Positions 23,376-36,584 of a stretch of 64,000 bases of DNA are shown one piece after another. A program made the position numbers and the translations under genes. The notes under the pieces are model-generated. The model worked only from the letters and a program-made list of their open reading frames with translations, was not told the origin of the DNA and did not search any database. Positions within the stretch are counted from its first letter, which is position 1. The number at the start of each line of letters is the position of its first letter. The DNA is from Ceratodon purpureus (Eukaryota; Streptophyta; Bryopsida; Pseudoditrichales; Ditrichaceae), in contig CM026426.1 in NCBI GenBank assembly GCA_014871385.1, positions 57,004,089 to 57,068,088 of the forward strand, given 5' to 3'.

Positions 23376-24099
23376 CCCGATTTCTCTAAAGAATTTAGGT
23401 ATCCGGGACACAAAACTACAACATGTCTAACATAATGCATTTTATATAAAAAGGTTATTCTGAGAACACAAATTTAGCTATCAGTACCTGATAAACATGT
23501 GCTTTAATAGTGCAACAGTATTGCACATAAGTATAAAACTATGTCTACTTTCAAAACACAAGGCCAGTTCACTGCTTCTCCCCTTCAGTTTGATTGATAA
23601 GTGTAGAGAATAGAGAAAAAATTTAAGTCCAAATCGTTAATGGCATTAGAGTGAAATCTAGAAATAGAAACAGAATAGACTATAAATCATTTACATTCAG
23701 AACAGACAGTGTCCCCAGCAATACATTGACCTCAGGTGAAGAATCTCTATCAATAACAAATATAGATTCATTTTGAACTTCCAAAATTATAACACATATA
23801 ATAATGATCAATAAGCGAGAGTACACTAAACATTCTGAACATCCTAATTTAAGCAATAGAAAAGGCTACCATAAATAACTAAAAAAAGCTAATTCTATAC
23901 ATCTGCAAGGTCAATTGCACGTTAATGACAAAGTGTACATCGACTAAAGTGCGTACCACTCTTCTTCAGCTCTGACGTTTACAGGTTAAAGATAGCGCAC
24001 GCCTTGGACTCCTTCAAGATTGCAACTTGCAATACTTCGACAACTAAAATGCAACGCCTTCATTAGCCAACAACACGAACTATTCAACATACCAGGCAC
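23376..24099. other. AT-rich stretch, nothing recognised
   Basis: No frame, repeat or motif that I can support between the palindrome array and the hAT element. Confidence 0.4.
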
Positions 24100-24749
24100 C
24101 AGGGCAGATTTTTCACAAAGTCCCAACCCGTCCATGTCCAAAAATCTTGAATTGAAAGGCAAAAAAAAATGGAACCCGTCCCAAAACCGGTAATCTCAAA
24201 ACCAACCCATCCATGGAAAGGATAAAAAAAAAAAAACCTCGTCCCAAAACCGATTGAAAAAAAAAGGACCCGTCCCGTAGTATTTGTAAATCTTTTTATA
24301 AAAAAAAACCAAATTTTAAAAAAATAAATAAATTTAAAAAAGCCAAGGGCTCTCAATACAGAGCCGCAGCCCTGGCCTGGCCCGGCCCGGCCTACTGGCC
24401 CGACCCGGCCTGGCCATTGAGCCCGGCCCTGGTCTAGAGCCCCTGCGGCACAAGGAGCAGAGCAGCGACTCACCGAGCACAGAGCAGGCTGGCTGCTGCG
24501 GGGAGACAGAGAGTAGGCTGCGCAACATTTTTCAAATGCTGTGGTTTCCAGTGGAGGGGGGACTTCTTCAATTGTTTTTTTGAGAGGTTACGCTTGTTAA
24601 CATTTTATTATTTCATCTCCTTCAAGTGTTATACAAGTAATGTGTAGAAGAATTAACATAGAGTCTAGATTTAGGGCAAGTTACACATTTAGGGTTTTTG
24701 TATTTCATATGAGTGGTGATTGATGTATTTTGAATTTGCATTGCAGTCA

Positions 24750-25300
24750 TGTCTTTGCCAGTGTCTGGAGTACCCAGACAGAGGAGAGATGCCCAACATC
24801 AAAGCATTCTCCATATGTTTAGGGCATCTTCTTCTTCTCAAACTTTGAGTGATGGGAGGAATGAAGTGCCTGAGTTGTCAGAATCGTCTGTTAGGGGTTC
24901 TCCACGTGGTATTCCAGATGTAAGGTAGAGCAAGGTGGCATTGAAGATCATGATCACATTGAGGAGGACACTGAGATGGAGGAGGACAATGATTTGGATG
25001 ATAGTGCAAATAATGAGGATAGTGTAGGAGTACATGTTCCAGTTCATGGTGGTGGAGGACGGCCTCCAAGGAGGAGGAAGTTTATGCCGGCATGGCGTCA
25101 GAGAAGGCCCTAGTTGATGCACATTGCTCCCCCTAGACAGAAGCCCTATATGAAGTGTGCAACATGTACAGCAGCTGGTCAAAACTCACGATGGGGGACC
25201 AGAGGAGAAGGTTGTGAATCATTGCAACTTTCAGCTGTGAAGGAGCACGAAGGATCAACCCTTCATGCTCATGCCATGCTCAGATGGAGACCATGAGAAA
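24750..25300 (+). pseudogene. hAT N-terminal region with BED-like zinc finger, decayed
   Basis: It starts at ATG after an acceptor (TGCAG TC ATG) and reads MSLPVSGVPRQRRDAQ, then acidic sequence. The BED-like part spans about 25080-25290 (FMPAWRQRRP, MKCATCTAAGQ, LQLSAVKEHEGSTLHAHA), with the C-x2-C and H-x4-H spacing expected of a DNA-binding BED finger. The frame carries several stops between here and 25527, so it cannot be translated straight through into the catalytic part. Confidence 0.55.
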
Positions 25301-25526
25301 TAACCCTGAGGCAGTTGCCATGGCTAGACATGTGGTAAATGCCATTGATGCAGAGAGTGCCTAAATTGTATGTTGTATGAAGATTATATACCATTTGGTA
25401 GTTAATGATAGAGCTATCAACCAGTATGAAGGTATGTGTCACATAATTAGACACCTCAGGGCTCTAGACATGCCTGTCAATGATGAGTACAATGCTTACA
25501 CTAGTAAATAATTTGCATATGATTTT

Positions 25527-27167
25527 TTGTGGACCATTTCACAGCATTTGAGGGATGTTGATCTTTTAGGAGTTAGAGATTCACCGGTGATCTCTCTTCT
25601 TGTAGATGAATCAACCGATCGTAGTCTAGAGCAGCATTTGATTGTGTATGTGTGTAGTGTACCTCGTGGTGGCTTAGGCCCTCCACGTATGCAGTATGTT
25701 GGTTTGTCTGGTGTTCCACGAGCCACAAGAGAGGTATTCTACAGGAATGTGGTGGATTTATTGGAGGAGTTCCAGTGGCCTCTGAAGAAATTAGTGGCTT
25801 TAGCTACTGATGGAGAAGCTTCTATGACTGGGGTGAGACAAGGACTAGCAAGCAGACTTCGAGCAGATGTATCAACACTTATTAATGTGCATTGCATTGC
25901 ACATAGGTGAGTCTTTAATTTTAAGATCTTTTTTTATGACTTTCATTATTTTCTAGAATGTAATATAATCACTAATTAATTCATGTGTTTGTTTAGGGAT
26001 GCATTGGCAGCCATTGATGCAACTGAGGCATCACCGGAGCTGCGGGTTTTGGATGATTTCTCCAACTTTGCATACACGTAGGTGGACATGTCATCATTAC
26101 GGCGGACACAGCTTAATCAGCTGATGGTGGAGTTTGCGATAGATCCATTGGTTGTTCTCCACATACATGGAGTTCGATGGTTATCTCGTGGACAAGTGAT
26201 GCAACAGGTATTGGATTGCATGCCCTCATTTCTGGAGCTTTTCCGTGAAGAAGAAGAAATGTGGTATCGTAAACTTACATCCTTTCAGTTTCAATTTCTT
26301 CTACGGTTACTTGTGGATATTCTTACTGAGTTGAATAAACTCAATAAGCTATTTCAGAGTGACCATGTGGATATTACTCAAGTTCGAGGTCATTTAAACA
26401 TTTGTATCAATATATTGAGCAGACATTTTCTAGCAGCTAGAGGTGCAGCATTTGGAAGAGGTTCAAAGGCATTGTGGCCATTTTTGGAGACCTGTGCAAC
26501 TTCTATGGAGATGGAGTATCCAGTTGCAGATGGTGGCATGAGAACTTATCCAATGCATTTCAAGAGTGTTACTGGGAGAGCTGGCACTATTGAGGAGTGC
26601 AGACTTATTGGAGCAGAGTATGTGCAGAGGGTGGCAGATGCATTGAATAACAGGTTTCCAGACTTAGGCATCTTCAATGCATTCAAGTTCTTCAGCCTCT
26701 ACAGCCCCAATCTCTATCCTGCAGATGATGAGGAGAGGACTCGTATTACTGAGGAATGGTTGGAGATGTTATTTGTGAAGTTCCAGAGTTCTCAAGCAGA
26801 AAAAGATCGGTGTCAAGGTGAGTGCTTGGAGATGGTAGAGACCATGAGAGAGATGATTCCAAATAAGTCTTTATTTGAAGCATGGGAGTTTGCAGGTACA
26901 ACTCCAGAGTGGTCCATCAATTGGCCTGGTTTGAGTAACTTGTGGAGGAGAGTTATGGTGATTCTTGTGAGCACGGCAATATGTGAGAGGGGTTTTTCCA
27001 AACAGAACTTGATCAAGAGTCATCTCCGTACTAGCTTGAAGTTGGAGACTTTGGATGCTTTGATGCGCATTTCATGTGCAAACATTCTAGTTGAAGACAT
27101 CAATTGGAATGCAGTGATGCTTGTTCGGAAAAACATGGAGGATAGGAGAATTCATCCACATGTTTGA
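25527..27167 (+). CDS. hAT transposase, catalytic and dimerisation parts
   Basis: Exon A, 25527-25906, has ISLLVDESTDRSLEQHLIV (first catalytic Asp region) and ATDGEASMTGV plus NVHCIAHR (second). A GT-AG intron (25907-25996) joins it in phase to exon B, which starts DALAAIDATEASPEL. One TAG at 26079-26081 interrupts exon B before the long open stretch 26082-27167. That stretch contains VRWLSRGQVMQQVLD and ends with the hAT signature STAICERGFSKQNLIKS and TSLKLETLDALMRI. The style resembles KIAA1586/ZNF862-like hAT proteins. The enzyme would cut and paste the element; with the TAG and the decayed BED region this copy is likely dead. Confidence 0.8.
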
Positions 27168-27699
27168 ATGGTAAGTTCTTTATTTTTTTGTAAGAATTGA
27201 ACATCTTTATATAAACTTAATTTTAATGCAATTGCATAGATTACCTTCAATTTAAATCTCTGACATTGTGCTTAAAAGGTTCTAAATATCCTGGTTGATG
27301 AATTAATGTGTGCAGGTGAATCAAGCTCTTGAAGATTGGTATTTTGATTAGGTATTAGTGATTTGACTCCATTATGTTCCCATTCACATGTCATATATGA
27401 CATGATGTAATTGATATTTGCATCATTCATTTTTTTGTGAAAAATGATCCAAATTTTTTTTTATTTTTAGAACCCGTCCAAAGTCAATTTGACACGTCCC
27501 AAAACCGGTTCATTTTCGGAGGACCCGTCCACTGGAAATGTTTTTTTTTTTCCAGAACATGTCCCTGGACATGTTGGGGACCTTGTGAAAAATCACCACT
27601 AAGTGGTAGTTCTGGGTAGGATACATTTGCTGACTATGTGATCGGACGACCGACACTTTCTACATTGTGTCGGTAATTTATTGAACTCCACCTGATATT

Positions 27700-28480
27700 A
27701 AATTGTGCCCCTGCCATCGAGTCGATTAATTCTGACTGTACTAGGTAGAGAGTCTACGCTGGAAGTTAGAATTCAAACTCGAGGGCCAGAAATCTTAGAA
27801 AGGTAGCTTTCTAAATCATCAATGTGAACCACCTCAGCAAATGTGGAGAAGATTTCCGATTAAATTGCTTTTGATCTCATCCAGGGAGGAAGATCAATAA
27901 GCTGTGCCCAGAGGGTAATTGTTTGACGTTGAAGTGGAGCCCCTTCAGCGTCAATATAAGGTGACCATGGGAGGATGAGGATCTCTTGATTTTGAAGTTC
28001 AAAGAACTGTTTGGCCAAGGTTTCCTCTGCCTTTAGGCTATCAGTAAATATAAGTTCAAAGTTATTGTTAGACCGGGAGGTAATCGATTGGAAGGACGTG
28101 TGAAGAGTGTGACAAGCCTAGGCCAATAAGTACCGAATCTTGGGGTACTCCCCCGTAATCTGTCCAATTACTGTGTGTCTTTCTAGGTGTTGAATTTTTG
28201 CTGTAAGCTTGCTGACTGTAGAGGTCGAGAGGTTGTTTACAATCACCTTCTGAGAATCGCTCTCTGGTTCTTGATCTATGCACAGTTCTGGAGTTTCTTT
28301 GGAGGGTGCCGCCTCCATCGGGCCAGAGTCTGGCGAAGAGTTCAAGGTTTGCTGAGGATAGACTGAAGGAAGGAACCTTGCTAGTTCGGAAGAGACCATG
28401 TGGACTAACTGAGCTTCTTCTTCATATTCTGAAAGCTTATGAGTTAAATCCAAATGATCGTTGTTTCTGAGTAAATCTAC
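27700..28480 (-). mobile_element. LINE ORF1-like remains (DUF4283-type)
   Basis: On the minus strand, RSNNNFELIFTDSLKAEETL, QEILILPWSPYIDAEGAP, TLWAQLIDLPPWMRSKAI and DDLESYLSKISGPR follow in order. This matches the layout of the DUF4283 domain in plant L1-type ORF1 proteins (some plant gag-like genes also carry it). Stops interrupt the frame, and no reverse transcriptase is seen nearby. Upstream the frame 28453-28118 is acidic and unrecognised, probably the N-terminal part of the same protein. Confidence 0.5.
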
Positions 28481-28499
28481 TCCAACTTTACCGTTCGTG

Positions 28500-29056
28500 A
28501 TGACTCTCTACCTAAGCAGCTCAAAGATGTCGCCGTCTGGTGCTGCAAATGAGGATGTGGAGGTGGTAACCACGGGATGTTGTGGTGCTTGCGAAGTTGC
28601 ATTCTCTGCCGGGGTCGGTGTGTAATAGTTGTCGTGACCCTGTAGGGTCTGGTTCTCGGGCGTGACCGCCGCTTCGTCCCCATTGACCTGCAAAACAGTT
28701 AGTAGGGGAGCGATTGTACTTACCTGATGACCGGGGAGAGTCCTCATGTCGGGGCTGATGCTCCCGTCCTTGGGAATGTAGCTCCGTCTCCTTGGTGAAT
28801 GCTGATTTCAGACCACCAGCGTCGTCGTTGCTGTCTTAGCACGTTGCTTGAGTGGTGCCGGCTCCAACATTGTTGTCAACAATTGTCTAGTTGTTTTTGA
28901 TTGCGTTTGAATTTTGTACCTCTGCGCCAATCCTTCTTCGTCTGCATTACTACCTACATCTATTGACCTTGCTCGAGAGGACAAGGCATACAAGCTGCCT
29001 GAACCTTTCTGAGCTCTGGTCCGGCCAGATGCTCTATCTCGCTCCATTCTACTCAA
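28500..29056 (-). pseudogene. Unrecognised decayed exons upstream of the ORF1-like remains
   Basis: The minus-strand pieces 29056-28808 (RDRASGRTRAQKG, LAQRYKIQTQSK) and 28690-28508 (after an acceptor, TGTTTTGCAG) read as low-complexity, Ser/Thr/Pro-rich protein. A clean donor (CATCAG|GTAAGT) lies at about 28720. Stops separate them. They may be the N-terminal exons of the ORF1-like gene downstream. Confidence 0.35.
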
Positions 29057-29228
29057 AATTCGACAAAATCACTCGCATTCTACTCCCTTAGGTGTGAAGG
29101 TTGCACATCTAACAAAATGTAGACAAAAATTTTGAGTCACAACCGACTCAAAATTTCATCGCCGAAAAATTCGGATCTCTGCGATGCAGCTCCAATTTTC
29201 ACAGAGCCCCAAGGGTCAGGCCAGGCAA

Positions 29229-29256
29229 GAGCCTTGCGCTCTACCATAAAGACCCC
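29229..29256 (-). repeat. tRNA-Lys-like fragment (left flank of the MULE)
   Basis: The complement reads TGGTAGAGCGCAAGGCTCTT, which matches the D-arm to anticodon stem of plant tRNA-Lys. No T-arm or 3' end follows. Related fragments lie just outside the other end of the MULE. Confidence 0.4.
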
Positions 29257-29377
29257 ACCGGGGTTAAGAAAAGAAGCGCCGAAGCGCAGGGAAGTACAGG
29301 GAAGCCCGGCCGGGCCCCAGAGCCAAGGCCCCAGGGCCGGGAGGGACAAACAGCCACAGGCCGTGCCAAGAGTACCC

Positions 29378-29386
29378 TAAGAAGCC
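29378..29386. repeat. 9-bp target duplication of the MULE (left)
   Basis: TAAGAAGCC here is identical to 45483-45491 directly beyond the right end. A 9-bp duplication is diagnostic for the Mutator superfamily. Confidence 0.95.
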
Positions 29387-29515
29387 GGAGAAGGCTAAAT
29401 GCCATGTAGTGAAGGATAAGGCGGGAGCGGCGCGCCGTGCGCGCCCCCGTGGCGCGCCACGTCAAACGCTCGGTTTCCACCTAAAGCAGCCGTCGCGGGT
29501 AATTCCCGGCTACAG

Positions 29516-30250
29516 GGGGAGAGCACAATAAAGTGTACCACAAAGTGCAACATGTGATCACTAGGAAGTGAATATGAAGTGTGCTGTTTTTTATTGCTCA
29601 AAGCTAATTTTGAGCATTTTGGTGTAGTTTTTGAGCATTTTAGTCACTTTTTAAGGTGTCACAAGGTATCTTATAGGCTTCTCCATAAGAAAAACATCTT
29701 CAATTGAAACTTAATTTGACCGCTAGTTCTAAATCATGAAAATGAACTTTTCCAAAGTCTTAATTTCTTCATTTGGAGCCCTCTATTGTCTTTAGAGGAT
29801 GTTTTTTCCAATTTCAAAAACAATATTTGGTGTAAAAAACCTCTCAAAAAGTTTCGTCGAAAACAGCTCCTCAAAAACGTCCCAACGAAACTTTTTGGCT
29901 GTACAAACTTCCAAAGGAATTGCTTAGGCTCATTTTTGAAACCGCAATTCACAATCGGAGGGTACAGCGCAGTCAAAAGTGATTTCTAACATTTGTGCAC
30001 TCTTTTTTGTCCACTTCTTCAAATGACAGCATTCACTTTGGATCACTTGCCGTGACTCGTAAGGCTTCCTAAAAGGCACACATCGGTTCCAAAATTTTGT
30101 AGACTCAAGATGACCGAGTCTATTTTCTATACCCGAAGCCCCTTCCAACATCTCATCAAATTATATGTCACTTTTCTTAGTGTTTACAACAATGGCTGAA
30201 ATTGGCAATGAGCTAAGCACTTTTGTGGTACACTTTATTGTGCTTCCCCC
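29516..30250 (+). mobile_element. 735-bp inverted-repeat element (MITE-like), copy 3, nested in the MULE TIR
   Basis: It begins GGGGAGAGCACAATAAAG and ends CTTTATTGTGCTTCCCCC. TACA (or CTACAG, given the G/C-run ambiguity) is repeated at 29510-29515 and 30251-30256. The uninterrupted right TIR at 45.35 kb shows the empty site. It therefore landed after the MULE took its present form. Confidence 0.9.
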
Positions 30251-31039
30251 CTACAGTGATTACTTCGTTTTGTGACATAGAGCTTGTGACTCTGAACCCC
30301 GTGACACAATCATATCCTCGTGACACCAACAGTGAGACACTGATGTTTGTAACACTGCCCGTTGAAAAAAACATTGTGACGCTGGCATGACGTCAGCCCT
30401 CGTCTCCATCAGTTCTACCGGGTTAGGGTTTTCGTGTTTCAGTGTCTCCGAGGCTCAGCACCAAAGCTCCGCTCCGTCTTCTATGCAGTGTTTTTGGGTC
30501 ATATTGTATTAGCGCAGGGGCTATGTCGCATTGATAATGTTTAGGGTTTGTGGCGATTTGAAGGTCGTTAACACGAAATTTAATAGAGGTCATGATTGTA
30601 CCTTCCATGTGATTGTTTACCTTGTACGTCGAGACTCGATTTAATTGTGCAATGAAGGGTTGGCGGGCGAGGACTTGATACATTGGGGTTTAGGGTTCCA
30701 ATGGCGCATTCAAGTTATGCTCCCGCAACTGACTACAACATGAAGGGGGTTACGTGATGGGCACAATGCCGGTAAGTTTACGGAGCCTCTCTGTTTCTTC
30801 CTTCGTGGTTAGCAATTCCTTCGGTGATGGGGAGTGAGTCACGCGTTCGCAAGAACAGGCGCTGTCTACGCACGGTGAAGCCTGTGAAGCCCAATAACAC
30901 CGGACTGTTTTTCTGGAGTATTCCTAGGTTGTTCCGCGGATTGATTTCGAGGAGTCTTTGAATTGCGCAATTCAGAATGTCTTCCTTCTTGTTATTTTCC
31001 AGGACCTTCGGATACAGTTTATTCGGTTAACCCTATTTC

Positions 31040-34000
31040 ATGCTTGAGGAGACTAACACATCCTCCCACTGTTGTTCTAGGGACCAAGTGAATTACGAAG
31101 AAGCGGATTGGTACTACAGTTCTGTGCGGTGTCTAGGAGGCTGTGGGCGCGTAGTGGGGCTACAAAACAAATTCAGGTACATTAGTTTTTCTGATACGGA
31201 CTGCCCTACGTGTGGAGAAATGTCATTCCCCTGCAGTGCTGAAGAAATGGCTCCTCAACCTGTGACATTGAGGGTGAAGATTTACAAGCAAACATACAAC
31301 GTTACGTATCCCAGCCAGCAATGAGTGGAGGATCTCAAGAGAGAGTTTGCAACCATGGCTAAAGGGGGAGTGAAACCATGTGGCAATCGCAAGTTCTTCC
31401 TCTGCATATACTGTGGTAAGAATCACTACTCTAACAAAATGATGCTTAACAAGCACAGATTTATTGAAGGGTGTGATGAAGCCAAGTATCCGGATGGAAA
31501 GAAAGCCCTGCTGCTTCCGTATCCGGATTTCAGGACGGGAGAGGGGAAGAAGGTGGAGGTCCTAGGGAAGTCAGTCGCGGTTTTGAAGAGCCACGATAAA
31601 CCGCATGGCAATTCCGAAGATGGAGCAGATGACGACCTTGGTGTGGACGGGGATGACTGTGACGATTTCGAGGCAGATTTAGTCACAGCGGAGGATTGCG
31701 AGAAGGCGACTGAGGTGAAAGGGAGTTCCCATACTGAGCCACATACTTCTCCACGTGCGGGTTGTAGTATTCCACAGGATTTTCTCTTCAAGGGACCAGC
31801 AGTGCGGATAGGAAGTGCATCCGCCACACGGTTAGCAGGTACTGAAAAGCCCACGGTCGCGCAGGTTGAGGGGGTTCAGATACAGAAGGCAAAGAAGATT
31901 ATAGGGAAAAAACCGAAAGTACTTGTAGGGAAGGACTGTGCACCCAGGGAATCCCCGACGCTTAATGCGGGAAGTGGTGTCAATTTCAGCAAGAAGAATA
32001 GCACAACTGAGACTCGACGGAGTCCTCGGGTTACTTCGGCAGATGAGAAGAAGGGTTCCAGAGATGTCTCACCGCAGGTCCGGGCTGTAGAGAAAATGGC
32101 GACTCTCGATTTATCGCCACATCGTAAAGGAGGGATGTTGTCAAGAGAGGGCATCTCTAGCCCAATGTTTTGCGACACGAATTTGGCACAAGAGCCAGAG
32201 GTCAGCGGTGATGGAGCAGATGGTGTCGGGAGGGATACGTTGAAGCGAAAAGCATGTAGCGACGACGACTTGGAAACGTTCAAGGTCTTTGTCCGGGATC
32301 CTCTGCTGCATCGAAAACTTAAATTACCTAGATCCACAACAAATTCTACTTCTGAGGTTAGTTACTTCTCGTGACATTAAATGACAGGTTTAATTCCTTT
32401 CTCTTGAATTCCTACAATTCGGAAGTTCTCCACTTAACTCTGGATTGTGTTTGTTGGCCAAAGGTGGGGATCTCTTCAGGAAAGCTGACTGTCGGGGCAG
32501 AGTCACAGTGTCACACAGGTTGTGACAATGTTACAGGAAGCGCCCTAGACGTTGTATCAGTGGTTCCTACGGGCCCATCTACACCTGCGATCTCAGAGGA
32601 CCCTACATACGCCGCTATCCCTAAAAGTGACGGCTGGAGTAGGAATGCCAAACTCCGACAATTCTGGGCGGATGGGATGGGCAGACCTCATCCTCTATCG
32701 TATCATCCCGATGTCGAGGTGGCTCACCAAAGAGGGCTCGCCGATTTTAAGAGAGCTGAAGACGAGTACATCGAGAAGAATTGCCCGTCGGAGGAAAGCC
32801 TACAGGTCCAGATTCCCCCTCCCGTCTGTCCGTTGAAGCCACGCATGCCTGGATTGTACTATCTGAAGGAGATAGGGGCGGAGGTTGATCTGCCATGGAC
32901 GTGGGAGTGCAGCAGTGGAGATAAGTTCGTAGAGAAATGGGAGCTTTCCCTAATGTGTACAGATTTCAAACTGAAGCTCATGCGTTGCGTGTACTGGTGG
33001 ACTTGTAGAAAGGTGAGTAATCGATTCCTGCTTGCGCTGTTCATTAGTTTTTTGACCTTTTCTAAATTCAGTGACCATTTAACGGCCGAGTGACACTGGC
33101 GCATAAGGTCACATCCAAACTAACAAGAGAATCTGATATTCAGGGGGATAGGAAAGCACCTCTACCTGCTGATGTAATTGAAGCAGTTTCAGTTGCCATT
33201 GACGGATTAGTTTTTTCTGTGGAAGAGGGCACTGTTTACAAAGACCTGGAATGCCTCCGTCAATACATTCAGTGGACACAGGATTATTCTAATTACAAAC
33301 TAGCACTTGCTGCGTACCGGGTCGACATCGTAAGGAAACGCGACGACATGTTGGAGTCCGCGATTATCCAATTCCGCCGTAAGAATGGGAAGTTAAGAGA
33401 GGCATCTGTATGGCACTGGTGTCCCATGTGGCAGATTCTTACAACGGACGAGGGAATAATGCAGAAGTTGCCATCCTTGCCTTGGGTGCACGACGGTAAA
33501 AATTTCTGCTCCAATTCTGTTTCACATTCTCATTTTTTTTCGCTCTAAGCTTTACTGTCGTGACTTTTTAGGTTTAAGGGTGTTCCACTTTCGTACGACT
33601 GATACCCTGTTATCGTGTTCTCTTCATTCCGTCGCAGTAAGCGAGGCTCAGGAGGTGCGACGCATTCTCTATGAATCGCGGGTGAGCCCACGACCTCCTT
33701 CGCATTTTGTGTATATTATGCGGATTCTCTTTAGAAACAAACACGGGATTTTTCGTCAGTTCACATGTCCCTTTTACGGAATTACAAGCCACATTTTTAG
33801 AAGTGAATGTCGGGAACTGGAGGACGTGATGAAGGCGCTGTCCATGCTGATTTTGGAAGGACCTTCTTTATTTGCGACGTTGTCGGTGGATGTCAAAGAT
33901 GCTGCGTTTAGGGAATTGGTGTTTTTGGAAATCCAGCTAGTGAACTCCGGATTGGGCGAAGACATAGTATCGAATTTGGTTGCTTGGGTACGATTGGTGC

Positions 34001-36387
34001 AATTGAGAGCGTTGCAGGATTTTGCGGTATGTCAGCCAGAGCAGTTTCAAGAGGCCTGGACTACCACAGACCCTAATCTCTGGGCGGAACACTATTCCAA
34101 TTGGCGATCAACACTTAGAGTTCGAGAGGAGCGAGATGTTGGGTGGATTATGGGCGGTTGTATTACAAGCACGAACCCCCTTGTGTCCGAGTTGCGACTC
34201 AAACTCCAGGACAATGTTCACACTATGACCAACCTAATCCGCGAGGAGGATGAGAAGCATTGGGGGGACTGTACCCGTGATATGCGACTGCCCGACTCTG
34301 CGACTTCTACAGAACCCTTACTCAATGATTCAGAAGCCGGCCAAGGTTATGATGTAGAGAATGCGTCCAAAGCGATGCCATCCGGTTGTGATTCTGGTCA
34401 CGATGAGAGATTAGAAGATACGGTTATAGTGACGGACATTGTCACCGCGACTGATACTACTGCCGAAGGAGAAATTGCAGTTGAGGAGATCGGGGTGTCC
34501 GGTGGTTTAGGGTCAGGAGACTGTGACACTGAGGTGCATGATGGAGCCGAACCAGGAGTCAGTGTCACAGACCTTCTGACACTGACCGACGACAATGACT
34601 CTGTAATCGCAGCAGTGATAAAAGATATAGCAGACGGTGTTGACAGATGTGACTCCGGAGACTCTACTGAGACAGAGCTCTGTAACCCTGTTGTGCCTTC
34701 TGTGACCGGCGGCAACTCTGAACTTCAAACAACATCTGCTGTGAACGCTAACCTGTCTCAAAGCGATAATTCAGTACCCGATGAGCCAGGGCATGAGGCG
34801 ATGCTGGAGTTCAAGCGAGATCAGAAGGATACAGTTGACTTCATTCGCGAAAAAGGTAAAATAATTACCCCCGTCGTTGCAGACTTACATTCTACCGGGG
34901 TGAGTTCAACGCAGGCTGTATTTCCGGAGATCGACAAAATTCTGGACGAGGACATAGTGTCCCCAGGTGCGGCACCGTTACTTACGCTAAGTCAGTTTAC
35001 TAACAGTGCCCATGCAGGTCAGGACGTCGTAGTTGAAAATGGCACGTTTTCACAAGACCCTAGCTTTCATCAGTGGGTAAGAGATGATGTACAGAATCAT
35101 GTACAAACGCCTTATAAAGGGGTGTCCATTGTTGCGGGGCAAGACAGTGGGCATCTTGGATTTGCTGATGAAGCTACGACTTGCAGGAACCTTGCCCAGA
35201 GCTTTGAAGACGAAGAAGACCTTGAAGCGGTGTCTCAGTTGGTGAACCTGTCCCAGGCTGCTGAACGTGATACTGCTGTGGGCCCGATGAGGAAACCTGC
35301 CACACGATCAAGATATCTTACGAAGAATGAGGTTTTGAAGAGGGGGGCTCATTCATTGCCGGACTTGTGTCTAATTCAGGTTGGGGAAATTGGAGTTTTG
35401 ACATTGGCACAGGCCTATACTTCTCTCAATATTGAGGACTTATTACGGAAACTCCCCGGAAGGGAAGGAAAGAAGGACCCCGCGGATGTAGTTGTTTTTT
35501 ACAACGAGTCGCGTAAAGAGATAGAGGTGAAATTTTCCAACATTCGCGATTTGAAGCGTCTTCGCACTCGTCTCGGCAACGACATTGTTGATTTTACACT
35601 GTCACGAATGTATTATCAATACCCGGCTCGTAGTCGCCACGAGATTCAGTTCCTCACGTCCCGGGTATCCAGTTGCTATATGACAGTGGCCAAAGGCAGG
35701 ACAACTTTGAAGAAGTGGGCGTCCGTTTTTCTTCAGCCTCCTTCACCTGTTCGGATATATCAAGTGAAGGAATTACTCCTCCCCTGGGTTACGGCCAATC
35801 ATTGGTCTCTACTTGTGTTTCAATACGATAGAGTCCTTCACTTTGACTCATTTCCGGATAGTGAATTGCATGTTCCAGGGAAGAAACATGCTGATTTTGT
35901 TAATGTCATTAGTCATTCTTGGCAGACTCTTAGAGGAGTGGAGTTGTACGCTGTCCCCGTAGTCTCTCAGAGTGTTTTCCATCAGAAGGGGACTTACGAG
36001 TGTGGTCATCATACTCTACGCAATGCTATGCTGTATTTGAAGGTACGTGGCATTCACTTGTATCGACTGTTTTCGAACTGTGTTCAGCTTATAGTCCCAT
36101 ATTACCATTCAAACTTTTTCTTACGTAATGTCATAGTCAGTGTTGAACTTCATGTGCAGTTTCAAGGGCATCTGAGTGTGGACAGAGAGGAGAGCTTGGC
36201 CGCGGCACTAATGGAGCCGTTCAAACCTAAGGATACCAGTCTCGAGATTCTGACACTCTTGGCAAGAGAACTTGACTTCAGGAGGCGGGATACTAGATAC
36301 AGACCACCGCTTTGCGTAGTTGCGAATGTGTTAGAGAAAGACGTAGAGCCAGACGGAGATATGGTGCTGTTAGATTCCTGGGTTTAG
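31040..36387 (+). CDS. MULE-borne gene with Ulp1/C48 SUMO-protease domain
   Basis: Open stretches follow one another with GT-AG joins: 31040-32354 (donor GAG|GTTAGT), about 32490-33013 (AAAG|GTGAGT), 33144-33494, then about 33640-36041 with a likely short intron at 33681-33796, and 36161-36387. The N-terminal part has paired CxxC and C/H residues (CGRVVGL, CPTCGEM, CIYCGKNH). The middle is long, acidic and unstructured. The C48 domain lies at about 35.74-36.03 kb, with His in NHWSLLVF (35800), Asp in HFDSF (35845) and Cys in YECGHHTLRN (36001). Such proteases cut SUMO-type conjugates. ULP genes in MULEs are known as KAONASHI. One TGA at 31322-31324 splits the first exon in frame. Confidence 0.8.
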
Positions 36388-36584
36388 AACTTCTATGCAT
36401 AGTGCCACTGTTGTGTATAGCAAACGTTCACTGTTTCTGTACGAAGTCACAGACTGTACTCTTCAATTTTTTTTATTCCACACACTGTCATTATCGCTGA
36501 GTGTATACTATGTTCCGAAATGGGAGTATGCTCCGTTGAATGTCTTCTGTGATTTGTCCAAGTGTTTTCCTTGTTGTCTCGCGG

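Larger units (their letters stand above)
24100..27601 (+). mobile_element. hAT-superfamily DNA transposon
   Basis: The left end, CAGGGCAGATTTTTCACAAA, and the complement of the right end, TAGTGGTGATTTTTCACAAG, form an imperfect inverted repeat of the hAT type (C/TAGNG). The inner GTCC-rich stretches (ACCCGTCC, CATGTCC) repeat near both ends. A GC-rich block of repeated GGCCCGGCC at 24369-24440 lies near the left end. I could not see a clean 8-bp target duplication. Inside are a BED-like region, a DDE domain and the hAT C-terminal dimerisation block, with several stops, so the copy is probably not autonomous. Confidence 0.8.

Noticed and set aside
34398-34761. Minus-strand frames under the ULP gene
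   Set aside because: Shadow frames of the acidic, low-complexity region of the plus-strand gene.
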